Assembly (NCBI GenBank): GCA_006844585.1
Contig: SPJM01000348.1
Span: 1 to 61,476, forward strand
Source of the DNA: Methylococcaceae bacterium
Lineage (GTDB): Bacteria > Pseudomonadota > Gammaproteobacteria > Methylococcales > Methylomonadaceae
DNA: 61,476 bases
Direction: 5' to 3'
In this document: one piece after another, positions 1 to 9,579 of the stretch
Numbering within the stretch: position 1 is the first letter of the stretch
Layout of the letters: each line of letters opens with the position of its first letter
The notes under the pieces: generated by a model
What the model was told of the DNA's origin: nothing
Seen by the model: only the letters and a program-made list of their open reading frames with translations
The model's database searches: none
Program-made: the position numbers and the translations under genes

Positions 1-316
1 CAGAATAAGTGGTCATCTTTAATGATAAGGGTTGATTGTTATTGTAATCTTTGACGATTTTGTTATAAACGCCTTTATGTAAATCCAGATTGCCGTCGAT
101 TTCAAAGGCGGTTTGCGATTCGCCGCTAAAGCTCTCGCCGCGATCGGTGGTGGCGAAAACCACTTGATTATCATTACTGGCTTCTAATGTGCAGTAAGCA
201 TACATATCTATGGTGGCGTTTAATACATTGCCGCCGTATTCATCACAATAAGGGCTGAGGTCGGTGCCTCCGCCGGCCAGGCCGATTCTTAACGGCGCTT
301 TAGTTCTAATGATCAT
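1..316 (-). CDS. hddA: D-glycero-D-manno-heptose 7-phosphate kinase-like GHMP kinase (partial)
   Basis: Only the first 105 codons are present; the gene runs off the left edge. The N-terminus begins [20 protein letters not shown], the signature of GHMP-family sugar kinases of the HddA group, which phosphorylate D-glycero-D-manno-heptose 7-phosphate on the way to GDP-heptose. The glycine-rich GLAGGGTDL stretch belongs to the start of the fold. The gene is the last visible member of the leftward polysaccharide operon and begins about 70 bp after the upstream stop codon. GDP-heptose supply for the polymer is inferred from context. A related GHMP sugar kinase (for example a fucokinase-like enzyme) cannot be excluded from the fragment. 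Confidence 0.8.
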   Translation of the reverse strand, partial: MIIRTKAPLRIGLAGGGTDLSPYCDEYGGNVLNATIDMYAYCTLEASNDNQVVFATTDRGESFSGESQTAFEIDGNLDLHKGVYNKIVKDYNNNQPLSLKMTTYS

Positions 317-384
317 GCTTGGATAATTCCTGATGTTTGATGACTGTATAACGACCTGAAAAACGTGGACGTTTAATTTTCCAT

Positions 385-1596
385 TTATATAAGTTTTAGC
401 ACAAAATTAATGCCGGAGTATTTAGCATAACGGTTGAATTTAAAAAACTGTTTGATGCGAGCCAAAATGAATTGAATGCGTTTTATCGGCGTCCGGATAA
501 TATAGTCTGATTCGATACCCTGATGATAGTTTCTGTATAATTCTGATAGCTGTTCAGCAGAAAGGAAGCGAATATCGGTGAAATGGTCATTAATCATTTT
601 CAGCAAGCGTTCAAGTTCATTTAGGGATTGCGCATTTTTTGTCGCGCCGCTAATGAAATTGAAGCGGTGCATTTCTAATAAAGCGGGGCGTCCGCAAGCC
701 GTTTTGTCCTTGATGTTGTGTAAGGTTTTTTCCGCTTTATGCCCCAAAGCCGGTTCAAAGTAGTCGTTCCTGACTAAAAACAGCAAGTCGTTTTTAATTT
801 CGCCATTGTAGAATGTCCGTCCATTAGCGGCGGGGTGTCCGTTTGAGTCGCGACCGTCGCATTGTCTGCCCGGGGTAATGAAGGTTTTAAAATCATGTTT
901 TGCATAGGCGGATTCGACAGTATCCGTCCATACGAATGTCGGTGGCACAACGGTTGTCGGTTTGATCTTAAAAATTTGTTGATAAAGTTTGATTTCTTCA
1001 GTTATGGCTTGATCAATGTCATCGCTATTATGATGCGATGAAGGTAATGTAACGCTATTGACCCAGCGACTTTGCATATGAGACGGCAAGTCTTCCGTCA
1101 TCAACTGCTTATTGCCTGTAAGCCATTGTTTAATATTTTCATTTTCTGCCGCGCCGAGCATAATAGAAGAAGGCCAATAGTGCTCCAGGCCATGTAAATG
1201 CAAAGATAAGACGCCTTGCTGTTGTCCTGATTGAATGGCGGTGAGCAACGCTTGATAACGAATGTCTAACAAAGTGCGTTTGAAGTATTGGCTAAAATCT
1301 GCGGCGGCTATTTTTTCGGCATCCGGTTCAGCTAAAATCAACCCTAAGGTCATTACCGGATGGTTGCCGTTTTGATCTTGAAAACCTGAAAGTAATTGAT
1401 TAATTTGGAGCAGGGCTTGTTCTTGTTCCAATGGACCCGGTCCCCAGTCATCGCTTTCAAAAATGACCACTGGATGTTTTAAAACCGGCTCTCGAATAAG
1501 ACGCACAATGTCGTTTCGATAGCGGAAATACAGCAATAGGCAGCAGACGAATAACCAGAACAGTAAAAATAATAAGCTACTTATGATGATCGACAT
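385..1596 (-). CDS. Membrane-anchored polysaccharide deacetylase-like protein
   Basis: A protein of 403 residues with an N-terminal membrane segment (about residues 3-24), probably a signal anchor that leaves the rest in the periplasm. Residues 42-53 read [12 protein letters not shown], where the acidic pair sits at the end of a beta strand as in NodB/CE4-type deacetylase barrels. A His-rich [12 protein letters not shown] motif follows near residue 130. The classical TFDDG and HxxxH motifs are not present in canonical form, so the fold assignment is tentative. It lies 7 bp from the preceding GT4 gene in the same operon. Removal or editing of acetyl groups on the polymer is plausible but unproven. 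Confidence 0.5.
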   Translation of the reverse strand: MSIIISSLLFLLFWLFVCCLLLYFRYRNDIVRLIREPVLKHPVVIFESDDWGPGPLEQEQALLQINQLLSGFQDQNGNHPVMTLGLILAEPDAEKIAAADFSQYFKRTLLDIRYQALLTAIQSGQQQGVLSLHLHGLEHYWPSSIMLGAAENENIKQWLTGNKQLMTEDLPSHMQSRWVNSVTLPSSHHNSDDIDQAITEEIKLYQQIFKIKPTTVVPPTFVWTDTVESAYAKHDFKTFITPGRQCDGRDSNGHPAANGRTFYNGEIKNDLLFLVRNDYFEPALGHKAEKTLHNIKDKTACGRPALLEMHRFNFISGATKNAQSLNELERLLKMINDHFTDIRFLSAEQLSELYRNYHQGIESDYIIRTPIKRIQFILARIKQFFKFNRYAKYSGINFVLKLI

Positions 1597-1603
1597 GGTT
1601 TAG

Positions 1604-2758
1604 CTATTGTTTTCTGGCTAAGTGGTCTTGCAATTGTTTAATGCGCCGTTGATGGGTGAAATTCGCCAACACTCTAGCGCGCGCTTGATCGCCCATTTTT
1701 TGGGCTTCATCGGGGTTACTCAGTAAGTAATCAATAGCCTTGGTTATTTTCGAAACCTGTTCGCCGTCTATGCGCAAGCCGGTTTCGCCATTAACGACTG
1801 CCGAGCCGGTGCCGCCGTCGATCCCTGAAACACAGGGTTTAGCGGTAGCGCCGGCTTCCAAAAAGACCAGACCGAAACCTTCGCTGTCTCCGTCGATGTT
1901 GCGATTGGGCATGGCGAATAAATCGCAGCTTTTGTACCAACGCGGTAAATCATCATAACTGACATGACCGAGAAAATGTACCCGGTCAGCGACATTAAGC
2001 TCTGTCGCCAATTGTTTCAGAAATTCCATTTCCTCGCCAATGCCGATCAGCGCATAGTCAACATCATGCCCCTGTTCGATCAATAACGGCAAAGCGCGGA
2101 TAGTATGATCAAAGCCTTTGCGGAGTTGTAAGCGGCCGACAGATAAAATGAGTTTTTTATTCGCAGCTATCCCTGCGGCTTGTTTGACATTGCCTGCATC
2201 TAGATCCGGGTGGAAACGGTTTTCATCCACAGTGGGTAAGGTAATAACGATACGTTCAGGGGCAACGCCGATTAAATTGATTAAGGTGTCGCGGGTGTTT
2301 TCGCTATTGGCTAACAACCAATTGGCGCGTTGTAGGGTAAAGCACATCGCTTTGAATTTTTTCCCCCTTCCCCAGCCGGTTAATTCTTCACCGTGGGCAT
2401 AAATGAGTACATTGCGGCCGGTCATGCGGCCGACCAATAAGGCAATGAACCCTTCAGGCAAGGCTCGACCCGCAAACACGGCTTGTACTCTTTTAGTGAG
2501 CGCCAGCCAAAGTGATTTTTGAAATAAATTCAGATACATGAATAAAGACTCCGGCTTTATCCACGGATGCCTTTTTAAGGTCAGACGATAAATGCTGTTG
2601 GGGTGATTGCGATCAAATTCTTTATCGCCTGGAACCGCCTTGGTGACGATGTGGACTTCTTTGTCGCCCAGTCTTCTAAAATCATCATCAAAAGACACGG
2701 CGGAACCGCCTTTGGTCGGCAGGAACAATTCGGTAATCATTAATAAAGCTTGCTTCAT
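1604..2758 (-). CDS. GT4-family glycosyltransferase
   Basis: A 384-residue GT-B fold enzyme. The N-terminal half contains a glycine-rich acceptor-side loop (FLPTKGGSA, residues 12-20). The C-terminal half begins at about residue 200 with KLILSVGRLQLRKGFD and contains the retaining E-x7-E motif EGFGLVFLE at residues 293-301, followed by the GGTGSAV sugar-nucleotide loop. These are diagnostic for GT4 retaining transferases such as WcaL or PimB-like enzymes. No membrane segment is visible, so it is probably cytoplasmic or peripheral. It adds one sugar to the lipid-linked repeat unit of the locus; donor and acceptor cannot be read from sequence. Confidence 0.88.
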   Translation of the reverse strand: MKQALLMITELFLPTKGGSAVSFDDDFRRLGDKEVHIVTKAVPGDKEFDRNHPNSIYRLTLKRHPWIKPESLFMYLNLFQKSLWLALTKRVQAVFAGRALPEGFIALLVGRMTGRNVLIYAHGEELTGWGRGKKFKAMCFTLQRANWLLANSENTRDTLINLIGVAPERIVITLPTVDENRFHPDLDAGNVKQAAGIAANKKLILSVGRLQLRKGFDHTIRALPLLIEQGHDVDYALIGIGEEMEFLKQLATELNVADRVHFLGHVSYDDLPRWYKSCDLFAMPNRNIDGDSEGFGLVFLEAGATAKPCVSGIDGGTGSAVVNGETGLRIDGEQVSKITKAIDYLLSNPDEAQKMGDQARARVLANFTHQRRIKQLQDHLARKQ

Positions 2759-2814
2759 CGCGTTTCGTGTGCTGTTTATGTTTTGTTTCAGGATTTCTGA
2801 TCAGTTCGCAAAAA

Positions 2815-3729
2815 TCAGTCTACTGATTGATTAAATAGGATTGCAGCCAGCAAACTAAGGCAAAGCCTGCCTTTAGCTAACGGCGCTAACCATAAGGCCT
2901 GCAATAAATGCCGGGTTGCGGTTATTTTGTCTCCGTTGCGGATTTCCCATTTGGCGTAATCGCATAACATGGTGGCGTAACATTGCGGCCATAAACTTTT
3001 TTGTGCGGATTCATTGAGCAATGTTTTATTTTTGTTCAGTACTTGCATAGCGCTTTCCCGCATTGTACTTAGGTGGCGGCTCATGCTGTCTGGGCGTTTG
3101 GTAATCACGGTATGAGTTTCCGGTATGCAGCAATACTCTCCATGCGCGGCGTAGCGCATCCACATATCGATATCTTCCAGGCTTTTCAGGGATTCGTCAA
3201 AGAAGCCGGCTTGCTCTTGTAATTGTTTGCGCACCATGACTCCGGAGCCGCTGCCGGTAATCGCAGCATTATGGGTGAAAATGGTTTCCAAAGTTGAATC
3301 GATAATTTCCGGACAAGGCCAGTCATTCAAAAAATCGCCTTCGGGCGTCTCGACGCGGGTTTGGCTGGAACAAAAACCGATTTCCTTATGCGCCTGCATC
3401 AAGCCAGCCTGTTTTTCCAGTTTGTCGGCGACCCAGTAATCATCAGCATCCAAAAATGCTAAATATTCGCCTTTGGATGCTTGAATGCCGGTGTTACGGG
3501 CATTGCTTAAGCCGCCGTTAACTTGGCTAATCAAGCGGATTCTCGGATCCTGATATTGTTCGACTACAGTCGGTGTGTTATCCGTGCTGCCGTCATTGAT
3601 TACCAAACATTCAAAATGCGGATAACTTTGCGCTAAAACGCTGTCTATCGCTTTTTCAATAAATGCGGAGGCGTTATAGGCCGGAATGATAACGCTGACC
3701 AACGCAGTTTTATTTTTTTCAGTTTGCAT
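2815..3729 (-). CDS. GT2-family glycosyltransferase
   Basis: A 304-residue GT-A enzyme. VSVIIPAYNASAFIEKAIDS (residues 11-30) is the typical N-terminal nucleotide-binding start. ECLVINDGSTD holds the donor-binding Asp, and AFLDADDYW (residues 91-99) is the metal-binding DxD region. A later SLEDIDMWMR stretch near residue 183 carries the ED pair expected for the catalytic base. It is one of four GT2 genes in the locus with the same architecture, and it is soluble. It sits between a sulfotransferase gene and the GT4 gene, in the same orientation. Confidence 0.88.
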   Translation of the reverse strand: MQTEKNKTALVSVIIPAYNASAFIEKAIDSVLAQSYPHFECLVINDGSTDNTPTVVEQYQDPRIRLISQVNGGLSNARNTGIQASKGEYLAFLDADDYWVADKLEKQAGLMQAHKEIGFCSSQTRVETPEGDFLNDWPCPEIIDSTLETIFTHNAAITGSGSGVMVRKQLQEQAGFFDESLKSLEDIDMWMRYAAHGEYCCIPETHTVITKRPDSMSRHLSTMRESAMQVLNKNKTLLNESAQKSLWPQCYATMLCDYAKWEIRNGDKITATRHLLQALWLAPLAKGRLCLSLLAAILFNQSVD

Positions 3730-3771
3730 GATGAGAGTTGACCGTTTGCTTTTCCTGCCATTAACAATTGA

Positions 3772-4704
3772 TTATAGATTGTATCCCAATGTTTTCATCA
3801 TCGGTTCGATAATCGGTAAAATCCGGTTGATCGCTTCCGGGTTTTGGGTTTTCCACTTTTCTTTTTTGGGTGGGCCGTTGACAATGCTGGTGGGACGCTT
3901 GTTTAGTGTTGCACAACGGTTTTTCAAGGCATCGCCGAACGGCAGATCCAGTTTATCGAAAACGTTTTCAAACATTTCCACCGGCGATTCAAATATATCT
4001 TCATAACGAATCTGAATCCATTGATTATTGGCAATTTCCGGTTTAGCTTCCAGCGCCATGCGGTTGGCGGTAATCCATTGATAAGCGCAAGCTTCTTCCA
4101 GGCTGGCGTGATTATAGTTACGCCAATCCGGCGGCAGAAAAAAACACCAATCATCAAATTCGCCGTTATTGATGGCGACTGTTTCCGGCAGTTGTCCTAA
4201 GTATTGTTTCAAATCAAAGCGACCGCGTTGTTTCCAGCCTTCCATCAAGGAGCTGATATTATCGCGTCCGTCGCGTTGTAAATAGATAAAGCGCGCGTTT
4301 GGGAATAAGGCGTGCAGATAAGCTATGCGCATTACATTTATGCAACTTTTATCCAACATCAGGCCTTGCCCCAAACGGGCGTAAAAATGCGCAAAAGCCT
4401 GGCTGCGATGCTCTGCTTGCGCATCATCTTTCTTCACCGCTTCGGACGCCCATTGTTTATCCCAGGGACCGACCAGACTATGCCAGAACTGGGGGATTTC
4501 GTAAGGAAAGGAAATCAAATCGGGAGAGCTGCGGATAGTTTCAAAAGTGACCGTGGTGCCGGCCCGCGAACAACCGATAATAAAAACCGGATCCGGCATA
4601 TCGGGGTGGGATAAGCGATACCACTGTTCTTTACCCTGATAACTTAAAGCCGTCAGGTTTTTTTTTATAAATTCCGGATCTGTTAATTTCTGAAATAAGC
4701 TCAT
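3772..4704 (-). CDS. PAPS-dependent sulfotransferase family protein
   Basis: About 310 residues with a 5'-phosphosulfate loop, PVFIIGCSRAGTT, at about residues 39-51. The 3'-phosphate-binding arginine/serine motif FIYLQRDGRDNISS lies about 90 residues later. These two motifs identify the sulfotransferase fold that moves sulfate from PAPS to hydroxyl or amino groups. I start at the ATG at 4704 rather than a TTG two codons upstream, which would overlap the preceding stop. It is the first of four sulfotransferase-fold genes within 16 kb. The substrate is unknown; a sugar of the surface polymer is the obvious inference. Confidence 0.82.
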   Translation of the reverse strand: MSLFQKLTDPEFIKKNLTALSYQGKEQWYRLSHPDMPDPVFIIGCSRAGTTVTFETIRSSPDLISFPYEIPQFWHSLVGPWDKQWASEAVKKDDAQAEHRSQAFAHFYARLGQGLMLDKSCINVMRIAYLHALFPNARFIYLQRDGRDNISSLMEGWKQRGRFDLKQYLGQLPETVAINNGEFDDWCFFLPPDWRNYNHASLEEACAYQWITANRMALEAKPEIANNQWIQIRYEDIFESPVEMFENVFDKLDLPFGDALKNRCATLNKRPTSIVNGPPKKEKWKTQNPEAINRILPIIEPMMKTLGYNL

Positions 4705-4706
4705 GG

Positions 4707-5648
4707 TCAATTTTTTTCCGCTAACAGAAAACCTTTCATTTCACCGATGGAGGCGGCTAAGCGCACTAAATAAAATCGCCGGGCTGAATTATTAAAGCTT
4801 GTCAGCGCACTGAATAAATAGCCTAATGTTTTTCTGAGCAAATAACGGGGAAACATGAAGCCTTTAAAGTTTTTCGCCTCGTCTCTTAAGCGCACTGTTG
4901 AAGATGAACGCTCATAGGCTTTTTTGATAACATAGCCCAGCGTCATGCGCTGGGATTCCACATAATGGTATTGAATAATAGTCGGTATATATTGCAGATG
5001 CGCGTCGGATTGATAAGCTCGAACTACCCAGTCGAAATCTTCAGCGCCGCCCAGATTATGACCGACCGGGCCGAGATCAGTTGAAAATCGGCCTATTTTT
5101 TTTAATAGCGGTCGTCTGATAACTAAATTGCCGCCGCCGGGTACGGCAATATCACGGTTAACCTGTAATGATTCTTCGCCTAGTTCAAAGCGCGGTACGG
5201 GTAAAGGATATATGCGATATTGGCCGCTATCATGCACCCATTCAGGCTCGCTGCCGTCCCAATCGGGAATGATTTTGCCGCAGAAAAAATCCGCCTGTGG
5301 ATAGTGTTCCGCAGCCTCGGCAATGGCGGTAAGATAATGCTCGTCAATGCGATGGTCGTCATCAACCATGGCGATCAAGTCGGCGGTTAATTGTGGGATT
5401 GCGGTGTTTAAAGCGTTGGACTTGCCCGGTGTCGGCTCTTCTATCCAGATTAGCGGAATATTGTTAGCTTGCTTGGATTGAGCATAATTATGCAAATATT
5501 CGGCGGTTTTGTCGCTACAGGCGTTGGCGACAACGAACAGTGAAACGGTATAATTTTCAGGGCGCGGAATTGCATTTAAAAAACTGATTGTGCGTTTCAG
5601 CAAATCGACCCGGTTATGGGTGCAAATTAGAATGCAAAGACTATTCAT
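4707..5648 (-). CDS. GT2-family glycosyltransferase
   Basis: About 313 residues when started at the internal ATG at 5648, which gives MNSLCILICTHNR, the normal beginning of a GT2 domain. A longer frame from 5693 would overlap the upstream gene by 44 bp and adds nothing recognisable. LIAMVDDDHR (residues 91-100) is the DxD metal site. The hydrophobic C-terminal third could associate with the membrane. It begins 1 bp from the stop of the upstream GT2 gene and its stop lies against the next sulfotransferase gene, so translation is probably coupled. Confidence 0.85.
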   Translation of the reverse strand: MNSLCILICTHNRVDLLKRTISFLNAIPRPENYTVSLFVVANACSDKTAEYLHNYAQSKQANNIPLIWIEEPTPGKSNALNTAIPQLTADLIAMVDDDHRIDEHYLTAIAEAAEHYPQADFFCGKIIPDWDGSEPEWVHDSGQYRIYPLPVPRFELGEESLQVNRDIAVPGGGNLVIRRPLLKKIGRFSTDLGPVGHNLGGAEDFDWVVRAYQSDAHLQYIPTIIQYHYVESQRMTLGYVIKKAYERSSSTVRLRDEAKNFKGFMFPRYLLRKTLGYLFSALTSFNNSARRFYLVRLAASIGEMKGFLLAEKN

Positions 5649-5649
5649 T

Positions 5650-6597
5650 TCAAGAAGACGATTTGTTGAAGTATTTTTTTGCATAACAAACAATCTGACC
5701 TAAAAAATGATTGACAGTCATTCGTTGCCTGAATGTAGCATTGAAGCCTTGGGTGAGAACCTGAGCCCCGTATTTACCGATACTTTTCACAAATTGGACA
5801 TATAAAAATAGCGGGACGCCGATAAACGTGCGTTTATATTGCTTATGGTCAAATTTGGCTTTTTGAAAGCCGGCGTTGTAGTGAACGGTGAGAAAAAAAT
5901 CTTTTTTCAGTTGATAAGGTAAAATTTTGTGCTGCACAATGGCGTCTGGTTCATACCAAATTACCCCTTTACGGTCAGTCAGTTGGTGAAAAAAAACGGT
6001 TTCTTCGCCTTTAAACAGTTCTTCTTTTTTATTGCCTTCGCCTTTGCGCCCCATGTCGGTGTTAAACCCGCCTAATTCGACAGTAATATCGCGGCGTATC
6101 GCCATATTGCCGCCATAAGGAAACTCGTCCTGACCGTTCATTCTAAACGCTTTATCGCCAAAATCATTTTGGCCGAGAAAGCCGTATAATTCCGGGGTCA
6201 GCCATTTGGGAAAAGCCTCGGGGCTTTCAACGTAGATGCGACCGCCGACGGCATCACACTGTTCGCTTTTGAAGCGATCATATATGGATGCTAGCCAGTT
6301 AGGGGTGACGCGAATATCATCATCGATAAAAATGACATATTCAGCTTTCGAAGTGTGAATGCCGCAGTTGCGGGCAAATGACAAGCCCTGATTTTTCTCG
6401 AATAAATAGCGAATGTTAATAGGATATTTTTTTTGCTCTTGTTCAACGACGGAGCGAGTCGCATCGGTGGAATTGTTATCGACAATCAACGCTTCCCACT
6501 GAAAATGATCGGTATTTTCCTGAGCCGCTAAATGACTAATGCAATCTGGTAAATTATGACTGCGATTGAAAGTGCTGACAATGATGCTGATATCCAT
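5650..6597 (-). CDS. GT2-family glycosyltransferase
   Basis: A 315-residue GT-A enzyme that begins MDISIIVSTFNRSHNLPDCI. EALIVDNNSTD is the donor-binding strand and YVIFIDDDIR (residues 87-96) the metal-binding site. FPYGGNMAIRRD and GEETVFFHQL later in the protein fit the acceptor region of succinoglycan-type GT2 enzymes. It is one of three glycosyltransferase genes separated by at most a few base pairs, clearly one transcription unit. The donor sugar is not predictable. Confidence 0.88.
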   Translation of the reverse strand: MDISIIVSTFNRSHNLPDCISHLAAQENTDHFQWEALIVDNNSTDATRSVVEQEQKKYPINIRYLFEKNQGLSFARNCGIHTSKAEYVIFIDDDIRVTPNWLASIYDRFKSEQCDAVGGRIYVESPEAFPKWLTPELYGFLGQNDFGDKAFRMNGQDEFPYGGNMAIRRDITVELGGFNTDMGRKGEGNKKEELFKGEETVFFHQLTDRKGVIWYEPDAIVQHKILPYQLKKDFFLTVHYNAGFQKAKFDHKQYKRTFIGVPLFLYVQFVKSIGKYGAQVLTQGFNATFRQRMTVNHFLGQIVCYAKKYFNKSSS

Positions 6598-6601
6598 AGA
6601 T

Positions 6602-7372
6602 TTATCTCAAACGGGCGAGCAAGCGATTAAAATAGTATTTTAGCGGATAAGTCATTTCAGCGTTATTAACGCCGAAAGTGATTTTTTGATTCAACGCGCG
6701 CACCGAATCTGTTCCATACACCTCAAGTCTTCTTAAGCTCAATCGATTGGTCTTGAGGTTGTTGAATCCGGACAATGTTGAACAAGCGCTGCTGAAGCCG
6801 ACCTTAGCGGCCATTTCAATCGCCGTGTCATTCAACAATCCATAAGGGTAAGCAAAATGCTTAACGGTGATATCCAGTTTGTCCTCTATTTGGCGTTTGC
6901 TTTCCTGTAGCTCAACAAGCATTTGTTCGGCGCTTAATTCAGGCAATTTAACATGATTGACGGTATGAGCGCCGATGGAAATGCCTTGATCATACATTTG
7001 TTTGACTTGCGCCCAGCTTAACATATCGCGTTTTGGGTAGCCGTTTTCATGCATCCAGTGGTTAGTGCCTTCAATGACGCCGGTAGCCAGGAAAATGGTT
7101 GCCGGTATGTCGAACTTTTTAAATATAGGCAGGGCGTTTTCATAATTGTCGCGGAATCCGTCATCCAAAGTAATGGCGATGGTTTTTTCCGGCAGTGCTT
7201 GTTCCCGGTCGAAATGATCTATGATGGCGTCCAGGCTGACGATGTTGTAACCTTGTGCGCGTAAAAACTGCATGTGTTTATGCAGGGTTGCTGGCGGGCA
7301 GGCATAACGTTTTTCCTGAGAGGTCTCAGGTTCTGAAACCATATGGTACATTAAGATAGGAAATCGGCTCAT
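6602..7372 (-). CDS. Polysaccharide deacetylase (CE4/NodB family)
   Basis: A 256-residue NodB-homology enzyme with all main motifs visible. ITLDDGFRDN (D70-D71) contains the catalytic base and metal Asp, GAHTVNHVKL (H136 and H140) the metal histidines, and FAYPYG the groove-forming motif. It begins MSRFPILMYHMVSE with no signal peptide, as is common in enzymes that act on lipid-linked sugars in the cytoplasm or in capsule loci. The reaction is hydrolytic removal of N- or O-acetyl groups. A freed amine could be the target of the N-formyltransferase-like protein or of N-sulfation by one of the sulfotransferases; that link is inference. Confidence 0.9.
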   Translation of the reverse strand: MSRFPILMYHMVSEPETSQEKRYACPPATLHKHMQFLRAQGYNIVSLDAIIDHFDREQALPEKTIAITLDDGFRDNYENALPIFKKFDIPATIFLATGVIEGTNHWMHENGYPKRDMLSWAQVKQMYDQGISIGAHTVNHVKLPELSAEQMLVELQESKRQIEDKLDITVKHFAYPYGLLNDTAIEMAAKVGFSSACSTLSGFNNLKTNRLSLRRLEVYGTDSVRALNQKITFGVNNAEMTYPLKYYFNRLLARLR

Positions 7373-7386
7373 TGTTCCTGTTCGCT

Positions 7387-8334
7387 TTAAGTTCTTTGGG
7401 ATAATTGTAATAGTTTTTGTAAAAAACGTGCGGGCAGCAGGCTTAGCAGAATATATTTCAAGTCTTTAAAATGCCAATAGCCGTTTTTAAAACACTGTTT
7501 GAATAAGATACTGGAAGTGTCAATATCGCGCCGCCAATAGGCTCGGTAAGCGTTTAATAATAAGTTGCCGTTGATTAACTCATTGAGCGTTGCTTTGGAA
7601 AAATGGGTTAGCATTTCGGGATGTTCCGCAGCGTAATCTTTTCTGACTTTCCAGGCGTCCAACACCTGTCGGGATTTGATGGCGGAAATTTGGCCGCTGT
7701 CATGCCATCGATAATAGGCCAGTACCTTAGGCGTATGGACGATTTTTTGCGTCACAGCCGTCATCCGCAACCAAAGGTCGAAATCCAGGGCTGTAAAATA
7801 GCGCTCGGAAAAACCGCCTAATTGTTTGACGATATCATGTTTAATCAAGGCGGCGTGAATCGGCCACGGGCACGATTTCATAAAGGCGGCGACAATATCG
7901 CCTTGTTCATAAATCGGCGGAGTATAAGGGTCGGTGCTGCCGCCGCCATCGTGTCCGACATTTTGCCAGCCGCAGTAGGCGACATCGGCTTGTTGTCCTG
8001 TTAAAGACTGATAAAGCTTTTCCAAACAGTCTGGTTCCCAATAATCGTCGGCGTCCAGAAAAGCGATATATTCGCCTTGCGCATAGCGGAGCGCATGATT
8101 CCTGGCCGGATAAGGCCCCTGATTACTTTGTTGGTAACTGCTGATGTTGATTTTTTTTTCATTGACAAAGCTTTGGCAAATTTCAAAACTGTCATCAGAT
8201 GAACCATCGTCAACAATAATCAACTCAATATGCGGGTAGCTTTGCTTGATCACGCTGATAATGGCTTCTGCGACATAGTCTGCCGCATTATAGCAGGGCA
8301 TGATGACGGAAATGAGTGGATAGGCGGTATTCAC
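7387..8334 (-). CDS. GT2-family glycosyltransferase
   Basis: 315 residues starting with a GTG codon at 8334. LISVIMPCYNAADYVAEAI opens the GT-A domain, LIIVDDGSSDDS is the donor site and AFLDADDYWE (residues 91-100) the DxD region. FTALDFDLWLRM, near residue 185, carries the expected catalytic acidic residue. It closely parallels the GT2 protein encoded at 2815-3729, which suggests duplication within the locus. It is followed after 14 bp by the deacetylase gene. Confidence 0.87.
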   Translation of the reverse strand: MNTAYPLISVIMPCYNAADYVAEAIISVIKQSYPHIELIIVDDGSSDDSFEICQSFVNEKKINISSYQQSNQGPYPARNHALRYAQGEYIAFLDADDYWEPDCLEKLYQSLTGQQADVAYCGWQNVGHDGGGSTDPYTPPIYEQGDIVAAFMKSCPWPIHAALIKHDIVKQLGGFSERYFTALDFDLWLRMTAVTQKIVHTPKVLAYYRWHDSGQISAIKSRQVLDAWKVRKDYAAEHPEMLTHFSKATLNELINGNLLLNAYRAYWRRDIDTSSILFKQCFKNGYWHFKDLKYILLSLLPARFLQKLLQLSQRT

Positions 8335-8358
8335 AAGAATTGCTCAATGAGTGGTTGA

Positions 8359-9489
8359 TTAAACGTTGCCCAGGAATTTCATGATCTTATAGCGAATATT
8401 GTCCGGGTCGGTAGGTATGGTTGTATCGCGCATCAAAACTGAATGTTTGTTTAACTTATCGCGATTGAAGGCGACATTGCCTTCCGTATAATAAAGGATG
8501 GTGACTTTATTTTGAGGCCTGGCTTCCAGTTTTTCGACAAAAGCGGCTTTTTTTAAATATTTTTCATAATATTCGATAGCGTTCTTTTTCATTTTTTGGA
8601 TGCTGGCGTCATCCATGCCAAACACGAAATCGATTTTTTCCATTAAATCTTGCTGACTATCAAAGGCAATACAGTTTACGCCATGTTCCAGATTGGGCTG
8701 CATCCATTCCGGGTAGTTGGTAAACGGGATGCTGCCTATCGCCATCGCTTCAGTAATATTATGGCACATAGGCATGACGATGCCGGGTGGGCTGAAGAAA
8801 AAGTCACATTTCGCCAGCGTGTCCAGCCAGAGTTTGCCATCAATGCGTTGCGTATCATTATCGATTATCACAAATTTATTGTTGAATTCACCGTTCATTA
8901 CCTGTTGGAAAGTATCTTCATCTTGAATAATTTGTAATTTATCTTGATCAAGATTGTCTTTGATTGATTCGACAATGATTTGTCTGGGTAACTTTTCTTC
9001 AGGATGCCGTATCCAAACACGTTTATATTTATCAATATCACCAGCAAATAAAATGCGAATATTTCTTTTTACTTCCCGTAGCTCAGGCAATCTGGGTATA
9101 TAGCCGTATATTTCCTGCAAAGGATGCACAGGAAAAGGCATGATCATCGGTTCTTCAAACCAGTATTTAGAATGTAAATCGTATTTTAAATAGATTTGTT
9201 TTTGCCATTTGGCGTTATTGAATTGTGAGTCTTTATGATCATATAAGTATACATAGTCTTCAGTATCCGCAGGCGCAGAGTCGACTATTTCAACATTTTC
9301 CAAATCAAAGGTGGGTGTTCCATAAACTTCTAGGTTGTGGAGTTCAGGTCTGTCGAGAATTGAAATAATATAACCGGATTCTTTAAACGTGTTGATAACG
9401 GAAAAAAATATTCTTCCCCATTCAGAAAACGTATATTTGGAGTTCAAATTAGCAAATAATAATTTTTTTCCTTCCATTTTGCCCACCAT
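8359..9489 (-). CDS. Putative GT-B glycosyltransferase
   Basis: 376 residues, soluble. The second half has features of the nucleotide-sugar half of a GT-B enzyme: NIRILFAGDIDKYKR, then FFFSPPGIVMPMCHNITEAM, where His and Glu sit as in capsule transferases, and AIGSIPFTNYPEWMQP. The canonical GT4 E-x7-E motif is absent, so the CAZy family is uncertain. An internal Met (codon 5) is an equally possible start. The position between a GT2 gene and a sulfotransferase gene supports a role in polymer assembly. A non-glycosyltransferase function cannot be excluded. Confidence 0.55.
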   Translation of the reverse strand: MVGKMEGKKLLFANLNSKYTFSEWGRIFFSVINTFKESGYIISILDRPELHNLEVYGTPTFDLENVEIVDSAPADTEDYVYLYDHKDSQFNNAKWQKQIYLKYDLHSKYWFEEPMIMPFPVHPLQEIYGYIPRLPELREVKRNIRILFAGDIDKYKRVWIRHPEEKLPRQIIVESIKDNLDQDKLQIIQDEDTFQQVMNGEFNNKFVIIDNDTQRIDGKLWLDTLAKCDFFFSPPGIVMPMCHNITEAMAIGSIPFTNYPEWMQPNLEHGVNCIAFDSQQDLMEKIDFVFGMDDASIQKMKKNAIEYYEKYLKKAAFVEKLEARPQNKVTILYYTEGNVAFNRDKLNKHSVLMRDTTIPTDPDNIRYKIMKFLGNV

Positions 9490-9579
9490 TGTTATTGTTT
9501 TTTGATATATCGAGTAAATTTAGCAGATATGATTAATCTCGCTTCAAAAATTGAGCGGATTAAATCGGGGCTGAATAAT

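Noticed and set aside
4312-4614. 100-codon frame opposite the sulfotransferase gene
   Set aside because: Antisense shadow of a gene with clear motifs, with no ribosome site.
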